In this document: positions 9,893 through 16,664 of the stretch, one piece after another | Numbering within the stretch: the first letter of the stretch is position 1 | Layout of the letters: every line of letters starts with the position of its first letter | Assembly (NCBI GenBank): GCA_947487895.1 | Contig: CANKYF010000003.1 | Span: 124,001 to 188,000, forward strand | DNA: 64,000 nt | Source of the DNA: an uncultured Flavobacteriaceae bacterium | Lineage (GTDB): Bacteria > Bacteroidota > Bacteroidia > Flavobacteriales > Flavobacteriaceae | Direction of reading: 5' to 3' | Translations under genes and position numbers: made by a program | The notes under the pieces: generated by a model | Seen by the model: the letters and a program-made list of their open reading frames with translations, nothing else | What the model was told of the DNA's origin: nothing | The model's database searches: none

Positions 9893-9900
9893 CAAAAATA
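9893..9900 (-). promoter_or_regulatory. -7 promoter element of tadA, possible leaderless start
   Basis: Read on the minus strand, TATTTTTG fits TAnnTTTG. Five bases separate its G from the ATG, so a transcript starting at the usual distance would begin at or within about three bases of the start codon. No good -33 TTG is seen at 17-23 bp. Confidence 0.5.
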
Positions 9901-9968
9901 CAATTTCAATTTATCAAAAAACACTTCGGCAAGAAGTTTGATGAAAAAGTTTACAAAACACTCTCATC

Positions 9969-10910
9969 ATGAAAAAATACTACTCTATCTCAATTCCAGA
10001 GCCCTGTCATGAAAATTGGAATACTATGACTCCTAGAGAAAAGGGTCGTCATTGTGATTCGTGTGCTAAAACAGTTATTGACTTCACCAAAATGGATACT
10101 TTTGAAATTCAAGATTTCATTCATCAAAATAGAGATCATAACATTTGTGGACATTTTAAACACACTCAATTAGATAGTATTAACATTCATATCCCTTCAC
10201 AAATTTTAGAGAAACAGATTAGTTTTCACAAGTCATTTTTATTAGTATTATTAATAGTTATGGGGACTTCAATTATGAACTGCACAAATAAAAATGGGTC
10301 TAAACAAAAAATTGATAGTATTGAAGTTATAGATTCTATGAACCATAAAACTATTGATGTTTTAGGTGGTTTACCCCAAATTGAACAAATAGATTCTTTA
10401 TTTAAAAAAGAATGCAAGCCTGTTGCTCCTAAGAAAGAAACAATTGAAGTTCCAACAACTGAAGGAGAAATAGCAATAAATATATTGGGTGATATAGAAT
10501 TTACTGAACCAACAACTGGTTTAATAGAATATGAACCAGAAATTGAAGAAGAAATTATTATAGGTTTTGTAATAGTTGATACACCTCCTCAATTTAAAGA
10601 CACACCAGAAAACCTTACCATAAATGAAAAACGAGATTATTTCTCTGAAAAGGTAGCTCAAATAGTTACCAAGAATTTTAATAGTAATATTTGCTTAGAC
10701 CTTAAAGGCAAACAAAAAATTCAAACTCAATTTAAAATTGACACATTAGGCAATGTAATTGAAGTAAAAGCTAGAGCTCCTCACCCAACTTTAGAAAAAG
10801 AAGCCAAAAGAGTTATAAAACTACTCCCAAAATTTATTCCAGCCCAACAAAAAGGAAAACCTGTAAAAGTGGTTTACAGTTTGCCAATAATTTTTAAAGT
10901 TGAAGAATAA
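9969..10910 (+). CDS. TonB-like protein with N-terminal Cys-rich domain
   Basis: Protein of 313 residues. Residues 1-65 hold Cys13, Cys29, Cys32 and Cys60 plus His62 (PEPCHENW...GRHCDSCAKTV...ICGHF), which looks like a metal-binding module. One transmembrane helix follows (about 86-104). A Glu/Pro-rich linker leads to a C-terminal domain (about 215-313) resembling TonB_C: FKIDTLGNVIEVKARAPHPTLEKEAKRVIKLLPKFIP. TonB-type proteins pass energy from the inner membrane to outer-membrane receptors. The Cys-rich N-terminus would be cytoplasmic. No ExbB/ExbD neighbour is present. Divergent from tadA with an 81-bp gap; dxs begins 22 bases downstream. Confidence 0.75.
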   Translation: MKKYYSISIPEPCHENWNTMTPREKGRHCDSCAKTVIDFTKMDTFEIQDFIHQNRDHNICGHFKHTQLDSINIHIPSQILEKQISFHKSFLLVLLIVMGTSIMNCTNKNGSKQKIDSIEVIDSMNHKTIDVLGGLPQIEQIDSLFKKECKPVAPKKETIEVPTTEGEIAINILGDIEFTEPTTGLIEYEPEIEEEIIIGFVIVDTPPQFKDTPENLTINEKRDYFSEKVAQIVTKNFNSNICLDLKGKQKIQTQFKIDTLGNVIEVKARAPHPTLEKEAKRVIKLLPKFIPAQQKGKPVKVVYSLPIIFKVEE

Positions 10911-10927
10911 TAATTCTTGTACTTTTG
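10900..10927 (+). promoter_or_regulatory. Promoter of dxs (TTG-N17-TACTTTTG)
   Basis: TTG at 10900-10902, a 17-bp spacer, and TACTTTTG at 10920-10927 give a good Bacteroidetes promoter. It overlaps the end of the upstream gene. The inferred GTG start of dxs lies only four bases after the -7 element, so the mRNA may be leaderless. Confidence 0.65.
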
Positions 10928-10931
10928 CCTA

Positions 10932-12686
10932 GTGCAAAAACAATTATTATCACATATAAATTACCCAAAAGACTTACGCGCTTTAACTTTAGAAGATTTA
11001 CCAAACCTTGCTAAAGAATTACGTGAATTCATAATCAATATCGTAGCAACCAAAGAAGGCCATTTAGGTGCTAGTTTAGGCGTAGTTGAATTAACTATTG
11101 CATTACACTACGTTTTTAACACACCCAAAGATTTATTAATCTGGGATGTTGGCCATCAAGCTTACGGACATAAAATCTTAACAGGAAGAAAAGATATTTT
11201 TGAAACCAACCGACAGTTAGGTGGTATTAGTGGTTTCCCAAAACGCGATGAAAGTGAATATGATACCTTTGGTGTTGGACATTCTTCTACCTCTATTTCT
11301 GCAGCATTAGGGATGGCAATAGCATCAAAACTAAAAGGTGAAGACAAACATCATATAGCTGTTATTGGTGATGCATCTATTGCCAGCGGAATGGCTTTTG
11401 AAGGTTTGAATCATGCTGGTGTTACAGATGCTAATTTGCTAGTTATTTTAAATGATAATGCTATTGGCATAGATCCAAGTGTTGGGGCTTTAAAACAATA
11501 TTTAACCAATGTTAAAAAAGGCACTAATAAACGTAACAACATTATTGAGGCTTTAAATTTTGATTACTCAGGACCTATTGATGGACATGATATCAATAAA
11601 ATCATATCGGAATTAGAAAGACTTAAAAAAGTAAAAGGCCCTAAATTATTACACATAATCACCACCAAAGGCAAAGGTTTAAAACAAGCCGAAAAAGATC
11701 AAGTTAAATACCATGCTCCAGGTAAATTTAATGCTCAAACAGGAGATTTGATTCCAAAACCAGATCTTAAACAGCCGCCTAAATATCAAGATGTTTTTGG
11801 ATATACTATTGTAGAGCTTGCTAAAAACAATAAAAATATTATAGGGATAACTCCTGCAATGCCAACTGGTAGTTCGCTTAAATACATGATGGATGAAATT
11901 CCTGAACGTGCTTTTGATGTTGGTATTGCTGAACAACATGCTGTAACGTTAGCTGCAGGAATGACAACCCAAGGATTAATTCCTTTTTGCAACATCTACT
12001 CTACATTTTTACAACGTGCATATGATCAAATAATTCATGATGTAGCGTTGCAAAAATTACCCGTTATCTTTTGTTTAGATAGAGCTGGTTTAGTGGGTGA
12101 AGATGGTGCTACACATCATGGTGTTTTCGATTTAGCATATTTAAGATGTATTCCTAATCTTATCATTTTTGCACCTAGAAACGAAGTTGAATTACGCAAC
12201 ATTATGTACACAGCTCAACTTGGTTTAGAGTTACCGATAGCCATTCGTTATCCACGTGGTAGAGGTATAACCTTAGACTGGAAACAACCTTTTAGTAACA
12301 TAGAAATTGGTAAAGGCCATCAATTACAACAAGGTGAAAATATAGCAGTACTGAGTATTGGAACCATCGCTAAAAATGTATCAGAAGCCATTAATGGTTT
12401 AAACATTTCTCATTATGATATGCGTTTTGTTAAACCTTTAGATGAAGACTTACTTCATGAAGTTTTTAAAAGCCATAAAACTATTATTACTGTTGAAGAT
12501 GGTACCATAAAAGGTGCTTTTGGATCTGCCATTTTAGAATTCACTTCAGATAATAATTACAAAAACACAATTAAAACATTGGGTATTCCTGATACTTTTG
12601 TAGAACATGGAAAGGTTGATGAATTACAGAAATTAATTGGGTTAGATCTTGAGAGTTTACACTCGCTATTTGTTAAGCTTATGTAA
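10932..12686 (+). CDS. dxs: 1-deoxy-D-xylulose-5-phosphate synthase
   Basis: Protein of about 584 residues. It makes 1-deoxyxylulose 5-phosphate from pyruvate and glyceraldehyde 3-phosphate, the first step of the MEP isoprenoid pathway, using thiamine diphosphate. Visible landmarks: LGASLGVVELTIALHYVF, DVGHQAYGHKILTGR, the TPP-binding segment GDASIASGMAFEGLNHAG, and DRAGLVGEDGATHHG in the transketolase-like middle domain. The start is set at GTG 10932 (VQKQLLSHINYPKDLR), which aligns with the normal N-terminus. A TTG at 10917 lies upstream of the promoter -7 element and cannot be used if that promoter is real. Confidence 0.93.
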   Translation: MQKQLLSHINYPKDLRALTLEDLPNLAKELREFIINIVATKEGHLGASLGVVELTIALHYVFNTPKDLLIWDVGHQAYGHKILTGRKDIFETNRQLGGISGFPKRDESEYDTFGVGHSSTSISAALGMAIASKLKGEDKHHIAVIGDASIASGMAFEGLNHAGVTDANLLVILNDNAIGIDPSVGALKQYLTNVKKGTNKRNNIIEALNFDYSGPIDGHDINKIISELERLKKVKGPKLLHIITTKGKGLKQAEKDQVKYHAPGKFNAQTGDLIPKPDLKQPPKYQDVFGYTIVELAKNNKNIIGITPAMPTGSSLKYMMDEIPERAFDVGIAEQHAVTLAAGMTTQGLIPFCNIYSTFLQRAYDQIIHDVALQKLPVIFCLDRAGLVGEDGATHHGVFDLAYLRCIPNLIIFAPRNEVELRNIMYTAQLGLELPIAIRYPRGRGITLDWKQPFSNIEIGKGHQLQQGENIAVLSIGTIAKNVSEAINGLNISHYDMRFVKPLDEDLLHEVFKSHKTIITVEDGTIKGAFGSAILEFTSDNNYKNTIKTLGIPDTFVEHGKVDELQKLIGLDLESLHSLFVKLM

Positions 12687-12801
12687 AGCGTTCAATTTAA
12701 GGCAATTCTTATCAAGAACTTTTTAAATGGTTATTTCAACAAAGAAAAAACTAAAAAGCAACCTCTTGATTTTGTAAAAATTTCCAATTACCTTCGTTTA
12801 C

Positions 12802-12860
12802 TTAAGGTATAAATCACATATACTGAGCTTATCACAATATTAAAGGACGCTATACCTTAA
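12802..12860. promoter_or_regulatory. Inverted repeat upstream of the GH117-like gene
   Basis: TTAAGGTATA (12802-12811) and TATACCTTAA (12851-12860) are perfect inverted 10-mers 39 bases apart, ending 31 bases before the ATG. They could be operator halves or an mRNA structure. The remainder of 12687-12891 shows no gene. Confidence 0.4.
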
Positions 12861-12891
12861 AGTTAAAACTACTAAACTAAAACATTCTAAC

Positions 12892-14157
12892 ATGCTTACA
12901 TTTAAAAGAAACTTATTTTCTCTTACCATTTTTCTTGGCATTTGTTCTACTGCAATAGGGCAAAATACAGGCACTAAAAACATGCCTAAAGAAGAACAAA
13001 AAACCTATGAAAGCGCATCTTACAAACGTTTTCGTGAAGGCAAGGTACACTACGAAAAATACAACGAGTTTAATACTGAATTTAAATTTGTAAAACTGGA
13101 AGGGTTTGATTTTGAAAAGGGCATTGAACGCTATTATCCATCTAGTGTTATAAAAGTAGATGATCTATATTACATGTGGTACTCCAAGCCTATGTTAAAT
13201 GCTGAAGTGGTTGGACCAAATGATGCAACAGATACAACAAGAGCGTTTCATTGGGATTTATGTGAAGTATGGTATGCAACTTCTACTGATGGATACAAAT
13301 GGGAAGAGCAAGGTATTGCAATAAAACGAGGTAAAGCTGGACGTTACGATCACAGAAGTGTTTTTAACCCAGACATACTAGTGGCAGATGGCAAATATTA
13401 CTTATGCTATCAAGCAGCCGAAAGCCTAAAAGATGCGCGTTGGTCTAAACTATTTAAGACCTCCGGTGATTTTGCACCAAACGTCATTGGCATGTCTGTG
13501 GCAGATTCACCTAATGGTCCATGGAAAGCATTGGACAAACCTATTTTAAAGCCAGGACCTGAGGAAGATTCCTGGGATTCAGAAGTGATACACGAACCTA
13601 CATTTTTTGTTAAGGGAGGCAACTATTTTTTATACTATAAGAGTGATGGTAGATACCCATGGGAAGCTAACATAACATCAGGAGAATTTAATAAAGAACA
13701 TGCCGATATGCCCTTGGCGACAGGAGTTGCCATTGCTAATCATCCTGAAGGCCCGTATATTAAATCAAAATACAACCCTGTATTGATGGGAGGACACGGA
13801 AGCATGGTTTGGCCTTATAGAAATGGTGTATGTGCTACTTTACCAGAAGGACCAGAAAGAAATAGTATTCTATTTTCTGAAGATGGCATAAACTTCCACC
13901 CTGTCATTCAAGGGATCATTCCTCCTAAAGGCGGCGGCACTTATCGCTCAGGAAATTTCACCGATGTTGATGTCCAACCAGGACAAGGTTTAACTTGGGG
14001 TGTGGGGCATGCATTTTATCCTCAATATCATTTTGTTCGTTTTGATTGTAACTTATCATTAGAGCATGGTGACAACGTAAGGAAAGAACATAAAAAAATT
14101 CAAGATTATATGAATAGTGAAGGATATAAGTATGATTCTAGCTTAGATACCAAATAA
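12892..14157 (+). CDS. GH117/GH43-like beta-propeller glycoside hydrolase, exported
   Basis: Protein of 421 residues with a signal peptide (about 1-23, ending TAIGQ). The body is a five-bladed-propeller hydrolase: SSVIKVDDLYYMWYSKP, WDLCEVWYATSTDGYKWEEQG, RSVFNPDILVADGKYYLCYQA, HEPTFFVKGGNYFLYYKSDG and GGHGSMVWPYRNGV. These resemble GH117, whose characterised members remove 3,6-anhydro-L-galactose from agar oligosaccharides. GGHGSMVWPYR resembles the region with the proposed catalytic His of that family. Sugar specificity is inference; GH43-like is the alternative. It is alone, with no SusC/SusD, sulfatase or other polysaccharide genes around, and converges on dgt. Confidence 0.78.
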   Translation: MLTFKRNLFSLTIFLGICSTAIGQNTGTKNMPKEEQKTYESASYKRFREGKVHYEKYNEFNTEFKFVKLEGFDFEKGIERYYPSSVIKVDDLYYMWYSKPMLNAEVVGPNDATDTTRAFHWDLCEVWYATSTDGYKWEEQGIAIKRGKAGRYDHRSVFNPDILVADGKYYLCYQAAESLKDARWSKLFKTSGDFAPNVIGMSVADSPNGPWKALDKPILKPGPEEDSWDSEVIHEPTFFVKGGNYFLYYKSDGRYPWEANITSGEFNKEHADMPLATGVAIANHPEGPYIKSKYNPVLMGGHGSMVWPYRNGVCATLPEGPERNSILFSEDGINFHPVIQGIIPPKGGGTYRSGNFTDVDVQPGQGLTWGVGHAFYPQYHFVRFDCNLSLEHGDNVRKEHKKIQDYMNSEGYKYDSSLDTK

Positions 14158-14177
14158 GTTATTAGTAAAATCCTTGA

Positions 14178-14268
14178 TATAAACATATAAAGTATCAGAC
14201 TTAAAATCCTGTTAGATGTTGAAATAAATTCAGCATCAAACAGGATTTCTTCTACTTATATGTTTATA
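14178..14268. terminator. Long compound hairpin, probable bidirectional terminator
   Basis: Core stem AAATCCTGTT (14204-14213) with AACAGGATTT (14239-14248), extended inward by GATGTTGAA (14215-14223) with TTCAGCATC (14229-14237), loop ATAAA. An outer pair, 14178-14194 with 14253-14268, has one bulged base. The whole folds as a nearly continuous palindrome of about 90 nt between the convergent GH117-like gene and dgt. Confidence 0.7.
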
Positions 14269-14322
14269 AAACTTAATGTGAAACCTTTTACGTTAGACTC
14301 CTCATAAGACCATTGAGCTAAG

Positions 14323-14513
14323 TTAACGTGAGTTCGATATAAGAAATTTGATTTTTAATTTATTATCGTTGTCATTCCGAACGAAGTATGAGGAGGAATC
14401 TCATTATTCTGAGATTTCTCGTCACTCGTTCCTCGCTCTGTCGAAATGACAAACATCTAAAAATCAAAATTTTATATTTATAAACACCTAATTTCTTATA
14501 TCGAACTCACATT
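14323..14513. repeat. Dispersed palindromic repeat, copy C, inside a 24-bp terminal inverted repeat
   Basis: Outer arms 14325-14348 and 14490-14513 are inverted copies (GTGAGTTCGATATAAGAAAT and its complement, one mismatch overall). A second inner pair is TTGATTTTTA / TAAAAATCAA-like. The centre, 14371-14450, starts GTCATTCCGAACGAAG and ends CTCTGTCGAAATGAC, itself inverted at its ends and containing CTCGTCACTCGTTCCTCGCT. No open frame. It resembles a miniature, non-coding mobile or palindromic element. Together with the hairpin at 14178-14268 it fills most of the 398-bp gap 14158-14555. Confidence 0.7.
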
Positions 14514-14555
14514 AAGTCACTAAGAAAAGTCGAAGTATGATGAAAATAACAATGA

Positions 14556-15881
14556 CTAAAAAGTTACCCCTTCAATAGTCTTAAAATTTAGAATGGCTTT
14601 ACTATCAGATAATAATGACACATAATGACACACAGCCAATAACCTAGAGTACAAATCTTTACTAGAAAAATTAATGGTTTTTGGCAGACCTTTTAAAATG
14701 AGTTTATCATAGTTAGAAGCGTTACCATTAAAGCTATTATTCACTGCTTTGGTATAAACGCCTAAAAGTTTATTGATTATTTGATAACCCGCAATTTCTT
14801 TATCAATTACTTCTTCAGATTGATAAATATTTTCTACGCTTATTTTAATAATATCTTTTATCTGGGCTTCGTATTTACTCTTATCAAGCAATGCAGAATC
14901 AAAAGTACCATTTAAAATAGCTTCTTCATTATTCATAAAAATAGTGACAGCTTCATCTATTAAAGTCCCTATAGCCAAAGCCCTAAGATAACTTACACGC
15001 TCCTCTCTATTGGTAAGCGCATAATAAATATCTGTTCTAATAGTATCTCTTACTAAGTTAATTAAGTATTCTAGTGCATACTCTTCTTCAATTAAACCAA
15101 GGTTAATACCGTCTTCAAAATCTATAATGGTATAGCAAATATCATCTGCAGCTTCTACTAAATATGCTAGTGGGTGACGTGAAAAACTAATAGCTGTTTT
15201 GCTTCGTCTTAGCAACCCTAAATCATTAGCAACATTATCAAAAAGTTCTTTTTCAGATTGAAAAAAACCATATTTCTTATCAGCTATATGATTGGTTGGC
15301 TTTTTAGGCAAAGACTCTTTAGGGTATTTCATAAACGCCCCTAAAGTAGCATAACTTAAGCGCAATTTGTTTTGAGTAATAATTTTGAATCCGTTAGCAT
15401 TCCCTTCAAAATCACAAAGATCTTGATATTCTTTATCAGTTAATTGGTCTTTATATTTTAAACCTTCTCCTGTTTTAAAAAACTCTCCAATGGCTTTCTC
15501 ACCAGAATGACCAAACGGCGGATTCCCTATATCATGCGCCAATGCTGCTGCAGCTACTATAGCACCAAAATCATTAATTTGGTATCCGTGAACCTCTTTT
15601 AAATATGGATGCTTTTCTAAAAGTTTTTGTCCCACTTTACGCCCCAATGAACGCCCAACCACACTTACCTCTAAACTATGCGTTAAGCGCGTGTGTACAA
15701 AATCTGTTTGAGACAAAGGAATGACCTGAGTTTTATCTTGCAGACTTCTAAACTCTTGCGAAAAAATAACGCGATCATAATCTACTTCAAAACCAACACG
15801 AGTTTCATCTTGTTCTTTTCTTAATCTTTTATTAGTATCGCCAAAGCGTTTTAAGGAAAGTAATTGTTCCCAGTTCATCAT
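14556..15881 (-). CDS. dgt: Deoxyguanosinetriphosphate triphosphohydrolase (dGTPase)
   Basis: Protein of 441 residues. HD-domain metal ligands are visible: H68 (HTRLTHSLEVS), H116-D117 (ALAHDIGNPPFGHSGE) and a later Asp in LVEAADDICYTIIDFEDG. The N-terminal segment RVIFSQEFRSLQDKTQV is characteristic of dGTPase/Dgt proteins, which cleave dGTP to deoxyguanosine and triphosphate. Two successive ATG codons (15881 and 15878) are possible starts. Single-gene unit, convergent with the GH117-like gene. Confidence 0.92.
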   Translation of the reverse strand: MMNWEQLLSLKRFGDTNKRLRKEQDETRVGFEVDYDRVIFSQEFRSLQDKTQVIPLSQTDFVHTRLTHSLEVSVVGRSLGRKVGQKLLEKHPYLKEVHGYQINDFGAIVAAAALAHDIGNPPFGHSGEKAIGEFFKTGEGLKYKDQLTDKEYQDLCDFEGNANGFKIITQNKLRLSYATLGAFMKYPKESLPKKPTNHIADKKYGFFQSEKELFDNVANDLGLLRRSKTAISFSRHPLAYLVEAADDICYTIIDFEDGINLGLIEEEYALEYLINLVRDTIRTDIYYALTNREERVSYLRALAIGTLIDEAVTIFMNNEEAILNGTFDSALLDKSKYEAQIKDIIKISVENIYQSEEVIDKEIAGYQIINKLLGVYTKAVNNSFNGNASNYDKLILKGLPKTINFSSKDLYSRLLAVCHYVSLLSDSKAILNFKTIEGVTF

Positions 15882-15940
15882 AATTTTGGTAAAAGCTAGG
15901 GCAAGATAAAGAAATTAGAGTTAACCAAAACTAAAATTAC

Positions 15941-16018
15941 TTAACATTAAAGTAACATAAAAATTATAAACGATTAACAATTACATAACATTGAACCCCT
16001 TATTATGTCGGTACTTTG
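15941..16018 (+). promoter_or_regulatory. Pho-box-like promoter before the CarboxypepD_reg gene
   Basis: Hexamers at an exact 11-bp spacing: TTAACA 15941, GTAACA 15952, ATTATA 15963 (weak), TTAACA 15974, ATAACA 15985. TTG at 15991 and TACTTTG at 16012-16018 form the -33 and -7 elements. The last hexamer starts 30 bp before TTTG. Direct repeats with an 11-bp period are the hallmark of PhoB/PhoP boxes (Bacillus PhoP: TTAACA-like hexamers with 5-bp spacers). That a PhoB-type protein binds here is inference. Confidence 0.7.
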
Positions 16019-16041
16019 CACAACGCTTTTAAAGACTCAAA

Positions 16042-16425
16042 ATGAAATATTTAGCAACTTTATTTTTTATTGTTTTCACATCATTTGCCTTTGCTCAAGA
16101 CACAGGTTTAATTGTTGGTAAAGTTTTAGATAAAGAATTAAATAACACACCATTAGCATTCGCTAATGTATCTATTAAAGGGTCTAACTTAAGTGTAACT
16201 TCAGACTTCTCTGGAATGTTTCTTTTAGAAAATCTTAAAGACGGGAAATATACATTGGTTTGTAATTTTCCTGGGTATGAAACTAAAGAGATTGACGTAA
16301 CGATCACTTCAAACGAGCCTGCAGAAGTTGAACTATCATTAGGCTCATTTACATTACCTGCTATTGAAGTTGCTTCAGCTGAAAACAATAGCAAAGCCAT
16401 TAAAGCTTCTGCAAGCCTAAAGTAA
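16042..16425 (+). CDS. Stand-alone CarboxypepD_reg-like domain protein, exported
   Basis: Protein of 127 residues: signal peptide (MKYLATLFFIVFTSFAFAQ) followed by one carboxypeptidase-regulatory-like beta-sandwich (GLIVGKVLDKELNNTPLAFANVSIKG...GYETKEIDVTI). It closely resembles residues 1-110 of the TonB receptor encoded 239 bases downstream (QDTG.(V/I)VGK..DK..NN.PL.FANV.IKG), but stops where the plug and barrel would begin. It has its own promoter of the same type as the receptor, so it looks like a functional small protein from a duplication. A receptor remnant is the alternative. Confidence 0.75.
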   Translation: MKYLATLFFIVFTSFAFAQDTGLIVGKVLDKELNNTPLAFANVSIKGSNLSVTSDFSGMFLLENLKDGKYTLVCNFPGYETKEIDVTITSNEPAEVELSLGSFTLPAIEVASAENNSKAIKASASLK

Positions 16426-16563
16426 AACTTACTTTACTACTAATTAGAGACTTATATATAAGTAATATTAATCATATAGAAATCTATATAATTAGTTGCT
16501 ATACACTATTTAGACCTAATGTTAATTTATTGTTTTTAACGCCCGCATAAAACACCTTATTTC

Positions 16564-16641
16564 ATAACATTAAAATAACATACATATCACGTTTCCTTAA
16601 ACTCATAATAACGTGTTCTTCATGTTCTATAGCGTTCTTTG
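16564..16641 (+). promoter_or_regulatory. Pho-box-like promoter before the TonB receptor
   Basis: Hexamers in 11-bp register: ATAACA 16564, ATAACA 16575, ATCACG 16586, TTAAAC 16597, ATAACG 16608, then TTCTTTG at 16635-16641. The last hexamer starts 30 bp before TTTG. No TTG -33 is present, as expected of an activator-dependent promoter. The -7 region GT(A/T)CTTTGCACAA is shared with the promoter at 16012. Confidence 0.68.
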
Positions 16642-16664
16642 CACAAAAATTAAATATCTTAAAA

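Noticed and set aside
14216-14513. Insertion sequence
   Set aside because: Inverted ends exist but no transposase frame is present and the element is under 200 bp, so it is listed as a non-coding repeat.
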